A stretch of DNA of 64,000 nt from an uncultured Opitutales bacterium. GTDB lineage: Bacteria; Verrucomicrobiota; Verrucomicrobiia; Opitutales; Intestinicryptomonadaceae. A program made the translations under genes and the position numbers. Of this stretch, positions 17,118 to 25,873 are shown in pieces (within the stretch, counting starts at the first letter, position 1; each line of letters opens with the position of its first letter). The DNA is taken from assembly GCA_944389195.1 (NCBI GenBank), contig CALXLM010000017.1:1-64000 (forward strand), read 5' to 3'. The notes beneath the pieces are model-generated. The model was not told the origin of the DNA and did no database searches. It worked only from the letters and a program-made list of their open reading frames with translations.

Positions 17118-17639
17118 TTATTTTACAAACATCGAAACGACGGTTCTGCCTTCGAGGCGTTTTCTTCCTTTAAGAAAGTCTATCTCCATAAAAAATGCGC
17201 AGCACGCCACTTTTGCGCCGGCGCTTTCCGCAATTTTGCACATCGCTTCGGCGGTGCCTCCGGTGGCGAGTATGTCGTCCAATATGACAAGTCTGTCTTG
17301 TGGCCCTATGTCGTCCTTATGCACGCATAGTGTCGAGGTTCCGTACTCAAGCTCGTAATCGACGTCGATTGTGGCCCGGGGAAGCTTTCCCTTTTTGCGA
17401 ACCGGAATGAAAGGAAGCCCCATGGACAAGGCCAGTGCCGGTCCGAAAAAGAACCCGCGCGATTCCGCCGCGGCTATTTTAGTCGGATTCGTCGGCGAGA
17501 TTAACTCGGACATTTTCGATATGGTAAATTTATACGCTTCAGGATTCGCCATCAGCGGAGTTATATCGAAAAATTCCACGCCCTTTTTGGGAAAGTCCGG
17601 AATTGAGAGTATGCATTCTGCCAGATTTTCTCGTGTCAT
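17118..17639 (-). CDS. apt: Adenine phosphoribosyltransferase
   Basis: Apt salvages adenine to AMP using PRPP. The 173-residue type I phosphoribosyltransferase shows the N-terminal S-I-P-D-F-P-K-K-G-V-x-F-x-D-I-T-P, the AAAESRGFFFGPALA block, the conserved RKKGKLP, and the PRPP loop VILDDILATGGTA at about residues 119-131. Length and motifs are standard. It follows nadB with a single base between stop and start and precedes the lipoprotein gene by one base. Confidence 0.95.
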   Translation of the reverse strand: MTRENLAECILSIPDFPKKGVEFFDITPLMANPEAYKFTISKMSELISPTNPTKIAAAESRGFFFGPALALSMGLPFIPVRKKGKLPRATIDVDYELEYGTSTLCVHKDDIGPQDRLVILDDILATGGTAEAMCKIAESAGAKVACCAFFMEIDFLKGRKRLEGRTVVSMFVK

Positions 17640-17640
17640 G

Positions 17641-19236
17641 TTAGAAGGATTCTCTTTTTAAAATTGTGTCGTGGGCGGTAGGCAACTTATCCGGGTAGTC
17701 GAGGGTATAGTGAAGTCCCCTGCTTTCGTGGCGCGCCAGCGCCGAGCGGATTATGAGAATGGCAACTTGAACTTCGTTTCTAAGCTCTATAAGAGTCGGT
17801 TCGATTTTAAAGTTCCAGTAATATTCGTCTATTTCCCTATGCAAATTTTCCAACCTGTTGAGCGCGCGTTCGAGACGCTTTGTGGTACGCACTATTCCCA
17901 CGTAGTCCCACATTGTGCGTTGCAGCTCGCCCATGTTGTGCTGGAGAACGACGCGTTCATCGGAGTTCCGGACATCACCGTCTTTCCAAAGTGGAACTTC
18001 CGCGTCGGCGGCTTTTGCTCCCTTTAGGTATTCATCGACGGCTGCCGCGGCGTTGTTTGCGAGGACGACCGCCTCAAGCAGGGAGTTACTCGCTAGCCTG
18101 TTTGCGCCGTGCAGCCCGGTGCAGGCGACTTCACCGCACGCGTAAAGTCCCCGGATTGTTGTTGAGGCGTCGAGTTTTGTTCGCACGCCTCCGCACATGT
18201 AGTGCGCGGCGGGAACCACCGGCATAAAGTCCCTCGATATGTCTATGCCGCAACCCAGGCAATGGTCGTAAATCTGTGGGAAGCGGGCTTTCAGTTCGTC
18301 CGCCGGCCTGCCGGTGATGTCGAGCCACACGTGCGGAGAGCCGAGGCGCTTCATCTCGCTGTCGATTGCGCGCGCCACAATGTCGCGTGGGGCGAGATCC
18401 TTGCGCGGGTCGTATTTTGCCATGAAGGCTTCGCCGTCGGCGTTTCTCAGTATTGCTCCTTCGCCGCGTACCGCTTCGGAAATCAGAAACCTGTCTCCGT
18501 TTTGCGAGTAGAGTGCGGTCGGGTGGAATTGTATGAATTCGAGGTTTGCTATTTCCGCTCCAGCCCTGTACGCCATGGCTATGCCGTCGCCTGTGGCTAT
18601 GGACGGATTTGTTGTGTACAAATATACGCAGCCCGTCCCGCCCGTCGCGAGCATTACCACGGGAGTTTTAAACGTTTTTACCACACTATTTTTAGTGTCG
18701 TAGACATACAACCCGACAATGTCGTTCTTTTGGTCCGGAAGGAGGGTGTTCGCCTTTGCCCTGGTAATCAGGTCGATTGCAAAGTGGTGTTCGAACAGCT
18801 CTATGTTTTTATTTTCGGAAACGCATTTGAGGAGCGCTTCCTCAATTGCCCTTCCGGTGTAGTCCTTTACATGCAGTATGCGCCTGCGCGAGTGTCCACC
18901 TTCGCGCCCAAGCGAAGGAGACCCGTCCTGAAGGCTCGTAAATTCGACGCCTTCTTCTATAAGGTCCTTTATCTGCTGCGGCCCTGACCTTACGATCTCC
19001 CTTACGGCCGACTCGTCGCAAAGGCCGTCCCCCGCGATGAGAGTGTCCTTTACGTGGGAGTCGAAATCGTCGGTGCAGCTTGTGACGCTTGCAATGCCTC
19101 CCTGCGCATGGTTTGTGTTTGTGTCGGAACGCTCCTTTTTGGTGACGATTGCGACTTTATGCCCAAGCTTTGCGGTTTTGAGCGCGAAACTCAAACCAGC
19201 AATGCCGCTGCCGACTACCACTACGTCGAATTTCAT
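17641..19236 (-). CDS. nadB: L-aspartate oxidase
   Basis: NadB oxidises L-aspartate to iminoaspartate, the first step of de novo NAD synthesis. The 531-residue flavoprotein has the N-terminal FAD motif (VVVGSGIAGLSFALK), NHAQGGIASV, the HSRRRILHVKDYTGRAIEE region, EFIQFHPTALY, and M-C-G-G-V-R-T-K then GLYACGEVACTGLHGANRLASNSLLEA near residues 350-390. It has the full succinate dehydrogenase-like fold and a helical C-terminus. nadA and nadC are not in the window. It is 21 bases after panC and one base before apt, so this is a cofactor-synthesis operon. Confidence 0.95.
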   Translation of the reverse strand: MKFDVVVVGSGIAGLSFALKTAKLGHKVAIVTKKERSDTNTNHAQGGIASVTSCTDDFDSHVKDTLIAGDGLCDESAVREIVRSGPQQIKDLIEEGVEFTSLQDGSPSLGREGGHSRRRILHVKDYTGRAIEEALLKCVSENKNIELFEHHFAIDLITRAKANTLLPDQKNDIVGLYVYDTKNSVVKTFKTPVVMLATGGTGCVYLYTTNPSIATGDGIAMAYRAGAEIANLEFIQFHPTALYSQNGDRFLISEAVRGEGAILRNADGEAFMAKYDPRKDLAPRDIVARAIDSEMKRLGSPHVWLDITGRPADELKARFPQIYDHCLGCGIDISRDFMPVVPAAHYMCGGVRTKLDASTTIRGLYACGEVACTGLHGANRLASNSLLEAVVLANNAAAAVDEYLKGAKAADAEVPLWKDGDVRNSDERVVLQHNMGELQRTMWDYVGIVRTTKRLERALNRLENLHREIDEYYWNFKIEPTLIELRNEVQVAILIIRSALARHESRGLHYTLDYPDKLPTAHDTILKRESF

Positions 19237-19257
19237 TGTCGGATTGGTGCGGTTATT

Positions 19258-20097
19258 TTATATTATTATGTTGTCTATAAGGCGCGTTTGCCCGTACCAT
19301 ACCGCGATACATATGCGGCAGTTCCCTACGTCAAGCTCCGACACCGGAAGCGACGTCTTTGCGTCAACTACGTCCACATATATTACGCGCGTTTTAGCGT
19401 CGGTGACGGAATTTATGACGAGTGCTTTTATCCTGTCGATGTTGGTGCAGCCCCCGTCAACGAGAGCTTTCCCTTCCAGAAGCGACCTTCTGATGCGCGT
19501 GGCGCCGTCGTGTTCCAGCTGGGTCATATATTTGTTGCGCGAGCTGAGCGCGAGGCCGTTTGCTTCGCGCACTATGGGTGAGCGCACTATTTTAACGTCC
19601 ATAAACAGGTCGCGCACCATTCTCTCTATTATTGAAACTTGCTGGGCGTCCTTTTCCCCGAATACGCCGAAATCGGGTTTTACAATGTTAAATAAAATAG
19701 TGACGACCGTCGTCACCCCGCGGAAATGTTTGGGGCGGCTCTTGCCGCAAAGATTTTGGCTTATCTGCACTTCGTTTACGAATGTTGATGCGTCGGGGGC
19801 GTAGATGTCTTGTGGCGAGGGGGCGAATATTACGTCGGCGCTGTGCTCAGTGCATTTTTGCGCGTCGGCGTCGAGTTGTCTCGGGTATTTGTCGTAATCT
19901 TCGTTCGGACCGAATTGTGTGGGGTTTACGAAAATCGAAACGACTACGACGTCCGCAAGCGAACGCGCCTTGTCGACGAGGCTTAAATGTCCGTCATGAA
20001 GGGCCCCCATCGTTGGCACAAGCGCTATTTTTTTCCCTTCCGCCCTGGATTTTGCGGAAAATTCCTTCATTTCTTTTGGAGAAGTTATTATTTTCAT
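19258..20097 (-). CDS. panC: Pantoate--beta-alanine ligase (pantothenate synthetase)
   Basis: PanC joins pantoate and beta-alanine with ATP to make pantothenate. The 279-residue enzyme has the nucleotidylyltransferase signature VPTMGALHDGHLSLV (HxGH at 34-37), VVVSIFVNPTQFGPNEDY, LCGKSRPKHFRGVTTVV, PDFGVFGEKDAQQ and the KMSKS-like L-A-L-S-S-R-N-K-Y. It is the first gene of the panC-nadB-apt run and is divergent from dapL over 85 bases. That gap contains a perfect TTGACA at 20133-20138 oriented toward dapL but no good -10. coaC, further along the window, is the later step of the same CoA pathway. Confidence 0.95.
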   Translation of the reverse strand: MKIITSPKEMKEFSAKSRAEGKKIALVPTMGALHDGHLSLVDKARSLADVVVVSIFVNPTQFGPNEDYDKYPRQLDADAQKCTEHSADVIFAPSPQDIYAPDASTFVNEVQISQNLCGKSRPKHFRGVTTVVTILFNIVKPDFGVFGEKDAQQVSIIERMVRDLFMDVKIVRSPIVREANGLALSSRNKYMTQLEHDGATRIRRSLLEGKALVDGGCTNIDRIKALVINSVTDAKTRVIYVDVVDAKTSLPVSELDVGNCRICIAVWYGQTRLIDNIII

Positions 20098-20182
20098 TGA
20101 TTTTGCCCCTGTACTTTTATTTTCTTACATACTTGACACTTTTAAAAAAAAATCAACCCATTAAACAACAACGGTCAATTCA

Positions 20183-21427
20183 ATGAGCGATTCTTATATA
20201 CAGAAACTGTTTGCGGAAAGAATAGGCGGAGTCAATTACGGCAAAAGCAACGCCATATACAAATTCGAGAAAATAAAGAGGGCAAAACGCGCCGCAAAAG
20301 CCGCAAAACCCGGAGTGCCGCTTATCGACATGGGAGTCGGAGAACCCGACGACATGGCATTTCCGGAGGTTGTTGAGGCCCTGTACGCCGCTGCAAAGGA
20401 TCCCGCAAACCGCGGCTATGCGGACAACGGCGGGCGCGATTTTAAGGTGGCTGCCGCGGGCTATATGAAGGCGGTCTTCGGCGTAGAGCTCGATCCCGAT
20501 ACGGAAATACTACACTCGATAGGCTCGAAGGCGGCCCTAAGCATTCTGCCCAGCTGCTTTATAAACCCCGGAGACGTCGTTTTGATGACCGTGCCCGGAT
20601 ATCCTATTTTCGGCACGCACGCGAAATATCTAGGCGGGGAGGTTTACAACATTAAGCTGTCGGCCGAAAACGATTTTCTTCCGGATCTCGATTCTGTACC
20701 GGCCGATGTTTTGCGGAGAGCCAAGGCGATGGTCGTGAACTATCCGAACAACCCGACGGGGGCGGGCGCAACGCGCGAATTTTACGAAAAGCTCGTGGCT
20801 TTTGCAAAGCGGAACAACATAGTCGTCGTTTCCGACGCGGCTTACGCGTCGCTTACCTTCGACGGAAACGCGCTATCCATTCTGCAGGTCGACGGGGCAA
20901 AAGACGTGGCAGTCGAGCTTCATTCGCTTTCAAAGAGCCACAATATGACCGGCTGGAGAATAGGTTGGGTTTGCGGGAATCCGCTAATCGTCAAGGCATA
21001 CGGGGACGTCAAGGACAACACCGACTCCGGGCAGTTTCTGGGCATACAGCTCGCCGCTGCCAAGGGGCTCGAAAATCCTTCGATTACGCGCGCGATAGCC
21101 GCCAAGTATTCCCGCAGAATGGATATGCTTGTCGGAGTTCTCAAATCGCTCGGATTTTCCCCAAAGAAGCCGGGAGCAGGATTCTTCCTTTACATGCCGG
21201 CGCCCAAGGCCGCCGTTATGGACGACGGCTCTCGCGTGGAGTTTAAAAGCGGCGAGGATTTTTCCCAGTGGATGATTTCCGAGCACCTCATAAGCACCGT
21301 CCCGTGGGACGACGCCGGGGCTTTCGTGCGCTTCTCTGTCACTTTCGAGGCGCACGGAGAAGTTGCCGAAAGGGAGGTCGTGGAAGAAATAGCGCGCAGA
21401 ATGGGGCGCTCTAAATTCGAATTCTAA
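20183..21427 (+). CDS. dapL: LL-diaminopimelate aminotransferase
   Basis: DapL turns tetrahydrodipicolinate directly into LL-diaminopimelate, a shortcut of lysine and peptidoglycan precursor synthesis. The 414-residue fold-type I PLP enzyme opens with the DapL-like Y-I-Q-K-L-F-A-E-R-I-G-G and I-Y-K-F-E-K-I, then I-D-M-G-V-G-E-P-D, GSKAALSILP, VPGYPIFGTHAKYLGG, NYPNNPTGA, and the PLP lysine Lys251 in SLSKSHNMTGWRIGW. Related aspartate aminotransferases lack this N-terminus. It feeds the Mur pathway at the far end of the window. The leader lacks a Shine-Dalgarno sequence. Confidence 0.85.
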   Translation: MSDSYIQKLFAERIGGVNYGKSNAIYKFEKIKRAKRAAKAAKPGVPLIDMGVGEPDDMAFPEVVEALYAAAKDPANRGYADNGGRDFKVAAAGYMKAVFGVELDPDTEILHSIGSKAALSILPSCFINPGDVVLMTVPGYPIFGTHAKYLGGEVYNIKLSAENDFLPDLDSVPADVLRRAKAMVVNYPNNPTGAGATREFYEKLVAFAKRNNIVVVSDAAYASLTFDGNALSILQVDGAKDVAVELHSLSKSHNMTGWRIGWVCGNPLIVKAYGDVKDNTDSGQFLGIQLAAAKGLENPSITRAIAAKYSRRMDMLVGVLKSLGFSPKKPGAGFFLYMPAPKAAVMDDGSRVEFKSGEDFSQWMISEHLISTVPWDDAGAFVRFSVTFEAHGEVAEREVVEEIARRMGRSKFEF

Positions 21428-21480
21428 TTTTAACCCGGCGTTCGGACTTTTTGATGGGACGCCCAATTATCGTTTAAAAA

Positions 21481-22332
21481 ATGGCAGAAGAAAGAATAGT
21501 CGCCCTTTTACATGGGCGGGATCGCGCGGGCATTGTGGCGCGCGTGTCGGGGTGGATTTACGCCCGCGGCGGAAATATCCTACATGCTGACCAGCACAGG
21601 GACAGGCAGGAGGGGATTTTTTTCCAGAGAATGGAATGGATTCCGGTCGGGGACATTGACGACGAAATGCGTCTGTTCAGCGAGTTTGCCCGCTCCGACT
21701 TGGACATGGAAACGACCGTCAAGAGGTCGTCTGTGCGCCCCAAGATAGCGGTAATGGTTTCGAAGTTCGAACATTGTTTCAGCGACATCGCCTTGCGCTG
21801 CCGTTCGGGAGAGTTGAATTGCGACATCGCCTGCGTCATATCAAACCATGACGATTTGCGCGGAATGAGCGATATGTTCGGCTTAAAATTCTACCACACT
21901 CCAGTTTCCAAGGAGACGAAGGGGGAGGCGGAAAAAGAGCAGATGCGCATCATACGCGAAAGCGGATCCGAGCTTGTGGTAATGGCGCGCTACATGCAAA
22001 TTTTAAGCGGGAATTTTATAGACACCGTGGGCTGCCCCATAATAAACATACACCACAGCTTTCTTCCGGCATTTGCCGGCGCTAAGCCGTACCACAAGGC
22101 GTACGAAAGGGGCGTAAAGCTCATAGGCGCCACGGCCCACTACGCCACGAAAGACCTGGACGAGGGGCCGATCATAGCGCAGTCGGTTGCGACTGTAAGC
22201 CACCGCAACAACGTTGAGGACTTGATGCGAAAGGGCCGAGAGCTCGAACGCGAAGTCCTTGCGAACGCCGTCAGGTGGCATATCGAGGGCAGAATTTTAA
22301 CCTATAAAAATAAGACTGTAATATTCGACTGA
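21481..22332 (+). CDS. purU: Formyltetrahydrofolate deformylase
   Basis: PurU hydrolyses 10-formyl-THF to formate and THF, balancing one-carbon pools for purine and glycine metabolism. The 283-residue protein has an N-terminal ACT domain (about 1-80, ALLHGRDRAGIVARVSGWI) and a C-terminal formyltransferase domain with VMARYMQILS, PIINIHHSFLPAFAGAKPYHKAYERG and GATAHYATKDLDEGPIIAQ. The conserved catalytic Asn, His and Asp are present. The nudix gene follows after 9 bases. The glycine cleavage genes gcvT and gcvH elsewhere in the window belong to the same one-carbon network. Confidence 0.93.
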   Translation: MAEERIVALLHGRDRAGIVARVSGWIYARGGNILHADQHRDRQEGIFFQRMEWIPVGDIDDEMRLFSEFARSDLDMETTVKRSSVRPKIAVMVSKFEHCFSDIALRCRSGELNCDIACVISNHDDLRGMSDMFGLKFYHTPVSKETKGEAEKEQMRIIRESGSELVVMARYMQILSGNFIDTVGCPIINIHHSFLPAFAGAKPYHKAYERGVKLIGATAHYATKDLDEGPIIAQSVATVSHRNNVEDLMRKGRELEREVLANAVRWHIEGRILTYKNKTVIFD

Positions 22333-22341
22333 CGCACAGCC

Positions 22342-22851
22342 ATGGCAAAGCTTCCGTTTAAAATCAGCGTGCTTATATTTTTTAGGAACGAAAGGGGCGA
22401 GTTTCTCCTGATGCGGCGCGCAAAAGAGCCTAATATGGGCTGCTGGAGTCCCATAGGCGGGAAGCTTGAAATGGAAGACGGCGAGTCTCCGTTCGAGTGC
22501 GCTGTGCGCGAGACTAAAGAGGAGATAGGAGTTGATGTCTCGGAGCAGGATTTACACCTGTTTTCAATGGTGAGCGAGCGCGGATACGAAGGCAGCGCCC
22601 ATTGGCTGATGTTTCTTTTCGATTGTTCGGTGCCCCTGAAAAAATTGCCCGACGACATTTCCGAGGGGGCTTTCTCATTCTTTTCTTTGGACGATATAAA
22701 GGGGGGCAAAATCGGCATACCGGAAACCGACCGTAAAATTCTTTGGGGTCTGTGGAAGCGTTATTCGAGCGGCGGCATGGCAGTGCTCCGCGCGGATTGC
22801 TCAAACGCGGGGCGCATTTCGTGGACGGTCGAGCAGACAATTTCGAGGTAA
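22342..22851 (+). CDS. NUDIX hydrolase
   Basis: This 169-residue protein should hydrolyse a nucleoside diphosphate linked to another group. The Nudix box runs from G-G-K-L-E to the catalytic R-E-T-K-E-E-I-G-V, with the REx2EE metal-binding core intact and two more residues than the standard spacing between the first Gly and the Glu. The substrate is unknown; N-P-M-G-C-W-S-P-I-G-G is like MutT/8-oxo-dGTP and ADP-ribose enzymes. It lies between purU and pyrE with 9- and 6-base gaps, so it belongs to that nucleotide operon. The last 25 residues are unlike the family. Confidence 0.88.
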   Translation: MAKLPFKISVLIFFRNERGEFLLMRRAKEPNMGCWSPIGGKLEMEDGESPFECAVRETKEEIGVDVSEQDLHLFSMVSERGYEGSAHWLMFLFDCSVPLKKLPDDISEGAFSFFSLDDIKGGKIGIPETDRKILWGLWKRYSSGGMAVLRADCSNAGRISWTVEQTISR

Positions 22852-22857
22852 AAAATC

Positions 22858-23421
22858 ATGAACGACGACAAAATTCTTAAGATATTTAAGGACACAGGCG
22901 CCCTTATGGAGGGGCATTTTATTCTTAGGAGCGGACTCCACAGCGGCCATTTTTTCCAGTGCGCTCGGGTTTGCGAGCATTTGGACAGGGTCACGGAGTT
23001 GGTATCCATGCTCGTAAAAAAGCTCGCCGGCACGGATTGCGAAACCGTGATGGCGCCCGCGATGGGCGGTTTGGTTTTGGGGCAGGAGGTCGCGCGACAG
23101 CTCGGGAAGCGCTTCATATTTGCCGAAAAACAGGACGGTTCGCTCGTTCTGCGGCGTAATTTTAAAATACGGCCCGGCGAAAAGGTGCTCGTTGTCGAGG
23201 ATGTCATAACGCGCGGCGGAAGGGTGCGCGAGTGCATAGACATTGTAAAAAATCTGGGCGGCATTCCGGTTGGTGTGGCGGTTTTGGTTGACAGAAGCGA
23301 GGGCAGGGCGAAATTCGATGTCTCGTGCGTAAGCCTTTTGGAATTTTCTTTCCCCACATACGAGCCCGACAAGCTTCCTCCGGAGTTGGCTTCTATTCCG
23401 GCCGTACACCCGGGTTCTTAG
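22858..23421 (+). CDS. pyrE: Orotate phosphoribosyltransferase
   Basis: PyrE converts orotate and PRPP into OMP in pyrimidine synthesis. The 187-residue protein has F-I-L-R-S-G-L-H-S-G-H-F-F-Q near the start, V-M-A-P-A-M-G-G-L-V-L-G-Q-E-V-A, the FAEK loop with the catalytic lysine, and the PRPP loop VLVVEDVITRGGRV. It is the final gene of the dapL-purU-nudix-pyrE run and is convergent with the receptor genes. The 238 bases that follow contain a GGCGG/CCGCC-rich stretch and a T8 tract near 23511-23518, but I see no clean terminator. Confidence 0.93.
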   Translation: MNDDKILKIFKDTGALMEGHFILRSGLHSGHFFQCARVCEHLDRVTELVSMLVKKLAGTDCETVMAPAMGGLVLGQEVARQLGKRFIFAEKQDGSLVLRRNFKIRPGEKVLVVEDVITRGGRVRECIDIVKNLGGIPVGVAVLVDRSEGRAKFDVSCVSLLEFSFPTYEPDKLPPELASIPAVHPGS

Positions 23422-23659
23422 CGCTTTTTGTATCCGGGCTTTTGTACGCTTGCGCTGGAAAACATTTTGCGCCGCCATTTTTGGGCGGTCTCAGCCGTTT
23501 AGGCCAGGGCTTTTTTTTAGGCCGCCAGCGCCTTTTGCGTCATTGTGGAAATAACGGTCAATGTATTTTTGCATGAAGGCGTCTAAATTTTAGCAATGGC
23601 TGGATGCGCGGTTTTAATCGGAGAAGTGCCTTTACTACTTCTGGCTGCGCAGCTTCGAT

Positions 23660-25873
23660 TTATTTCGCAGACGGTATTCTGAAACGCGATGCCTTTTCCA
23701 CAAGCGCTTCAGAAGTTCGGGAAATAGATATAGTAGCGTCCTTTAGCGCCTCAACCTGGAAACGCGTCTTTTCGGCGAGCGATTCGAGAGATTCCATAAG
23801 TCTTCCGATTGATTGCGCGCTTTCCTCCTGTCCGGCGACTCCTGAGGCGAGCGATTCGAATTTGGGGCCCAATTCGGCAATTTGGCCCTCCACCGACATT
23901 ATATTGTCGCGGAGTTTGCTTATCATTTCGGAGTTAGATTTCATTCTTAATGAAAAATCCTCCATGTCATCGACTCCGAGCTCGACCGATTCGTTCATGT
24001 TTGCGACCATTTTGGAAACCCGCATAGCCGATACGGCGGTTCTGTCCGCCAAGCGCGATATTTCCGACGAAACTGCGTTGAATCCGTCGCACATTTCCGC
24101 CGCTCTCTCAGCTTCTATGGAGGCGTTGAGCGAAAGCATGTTCGTGCGTTCGCTTACGGCGTTTATTGTGGATATTGATGCCAGTATGCGTTCGGATTTA
24201 TCCTTTATTACGGCGAGTCTTGCGGACACCGAATCGGCGGCTCCCAATAGTGATGCGGCGTTTTCGTTGAGACGCGCAAGAAGGTTGCCGCCGTCGTTCA
24301 TGATCTCGAGGGAAGTTTCGATGTTTTTTGCTGCGTCGCGCGCGTCGGCGTTGAGCAGAACGACGGATTTCGATATGGATTTTATCGTGGCGAGAATGTC
24401 GGCGAGCGTTTCGGAGCACGCTTGCGTCATAGCGTCTATTTTGGCCGCCCCGTCCGAAATTTTTTCGGAACTAAGGGCGAGGTTTTCGCCAGAGAGCTGT
24501 ACTTTAGATATTAAATTCGCCAAATTTGACGACATCGTCTCCAGCGCCACGGACAATCTAAATATTTCGCTGTTGCTCCACTTGTGCGGGTCGGTCAGGA
24601 CCGCGAGCCTCGCCCGTGCGGCGGCGATATCGCCCCGCTCGATTTTATCGACGGCCGATTCGAGTCCCCTTACCATTTGGACCCCCCTTATCCCCGCGAG
24701 CCACGCAGCGAATCCGGCGAAGAAAAATATCCCAACCCCCATGGGCGCCAGAAGAAATATAAAACTTTTTGCCGCCTCCTCGACCCTATCGACGCCCGGA
24801 GCGTAGTCGCTGCGGTATACCGTGGCCCCTACGACCATATTCCACGGCTTGAAGTATGTGTAGGCAGTGATGGCGTCGGATTCGCCCATTTCTGAGAGGA
24901 GCCTGTATCTGCGCATCGACACTTTGTCGCCTTGCGCCACGGCCGAAGCTATCATTTCGAGAGCCATTTCTCTCCGTTCCTTAAAATTGTCGCCCTCGAC
25001 GATGAAACCGTTGCGCTTCCCGTCCCTTGACACCCTCACGACCGACTCTCCGCGGCCGACAAGCTCTATCGCCCACACATATCCCATGGCACCTATACGG
25101 ATATCCTCAAAGTATTTGAGCATATAGTCGATGGCCGACTGCGGGCGTCCGTATGCTATAGCTCCTATTACGTCTCCGTAGGAATCGAGAATTGGGTCGT
25201 AATTTACGATAAAATTCATGGAACCCGTCCTCGATATGCCTGAAAAGGTTTTTCTTGCCAAAAGCGTTCTGACAATCGCCCCGTCGTCGTATCCGCCTGT
25301 CGCCGGAATGTATGTGCCGACATACGGAAGACCCTCGGAATCGACGGCTGTGGACGCTATTCTAAGCATGTTTCCCGAATCGTCGATTCTTTGCAGTATG
25401 CTGAACTCCACGCCGGTATCCGTTTTCAGGGATTCGAGAAGCTTTTTTACCTTGCCTGACGAGTCGGCAAGAGTGCCGTCTTTGGCAATTCTTAATTCTA
25501 TTGCCGAATCACCGAAGGCGAGTCCGGGAATATTCACGGGGCGCATTTCAGTCGGGGTCATTTGAGAAGCAACGCGGAGTCTTGTTTTTTTATCGAGCAG
25601 GCGCGGTACTCCTAAGTTTCCTAATCCTGTCTTTAGGGCGGAGCGGGCCTTTTCGTCCTCGTCTATTTGTGTGCGCTGGATTATGCGGCAGATTTTTACG
25701 GCGTCGTCCACAATTTGGCGGGTTGTGCGAGCGCCTATTTTGTCGAATTCGGAATAGGCTATTTCTCTGACGTCCAAATTCATCATCCATATAAGAAGGC
25801 CTATGACGATAACCGGCAGGGCCGACAAACCTACGGAAAACAGAACGAGGGTCTTTTTGAGCGACAGTTTCAT
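23660..25873 (-). CDS. Cache-domain methyl-accepting receptor, WspA-like, diverged signalling tip
   Basis: The 737-residue membrane receptor has TM1 at about 8-30, a periplasmic Cache (Cache3-Cache2-like) sensor ending in AITAYTYFKPWNMVVGATVYRS, TM2 at about 366-390, a HAMP-like linker and a coiled-coil signalling domain. The hairpin tip reads TNMLSLNASIEAERA, close to WspA-type receptors. The following block is A-E-M-C-D-G-F-N-A-V-S-S where receptors have A-G-E-x-G-x-G-F-A-V-V-A. Several residues that normally contact CheW/CheA or fix the hairpin are therefore altered. It overlaps the upstream paralogue by 4 bases (ATGA). No che gene is nearby. It may be a decoy or partner subunit of the neighbouring receptor. 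Confidence 0.88.
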   Translation of the reverse strand: MKLSLKKTLVLFSVGLSALPVIVIGLLIWMMNLDVREIAYSEFDKIGARTTRQIVDDAVKICRIIQRTQIDEDEKARSALKTGLGNLGVPRLLDKKTRLRVASQMTPTEMRPVNIPGLAFGDSAIELRIAKDGTLADSSGKVKKLLESLKTDTGVEFSILQRIDDSGNMLRIASTAVDSEGLPYVGTYIPATGGYDDGAIVRTLLARKTFSGISRTGSMNFIVNYDPILDSYGDVIGAIAYGRPQSAIDYMLKYFEDIRIGAMGYVWAIELVGRGESVVRVSRDGKRNGFIVEGDNFKERREMALEMIASAVAQGDKVSMRRYRLLSEMGESDAITAYTYFKPWNMVVGATVYRSDYAPGVDRVEEAAKSFIFLLAPMGVGIFFFAGFAAWLAGIRGVQMVRGLESAVDKIERGDIAAARARLAVLTDPHKWSNSEIFRLSVALETMSSNLANLISKVQLSGENLALSSEKISDGAAKIDAMTQACSETLADILATIKSISKSVVLLNADARDAAKNIETSLEIMNDGGNLLARLNENAASLLGAADSVSARLAVIKDKSERILASISTINAVSERTNMLSLNASIEAERAAEMCDGFNAVSSEISRLADRTAVSAMRVSKMVANMNESVELGVDDMEDFSLRMKSNSEMISKLRDNIMSVEGQIAELGPKFESLASGVAGQEESAQSIGRLMESLESLAEKTRFQVEALKDATISISRTSEALVEKASRFRIPSAK

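Noticed and set aside
20133-20165. TTGACA as promoter of dapL
   Set aside because: The -35 is perfect, but no acceptable -10 is found at 15-19 bases spacing, so it is only mentioned under panC.
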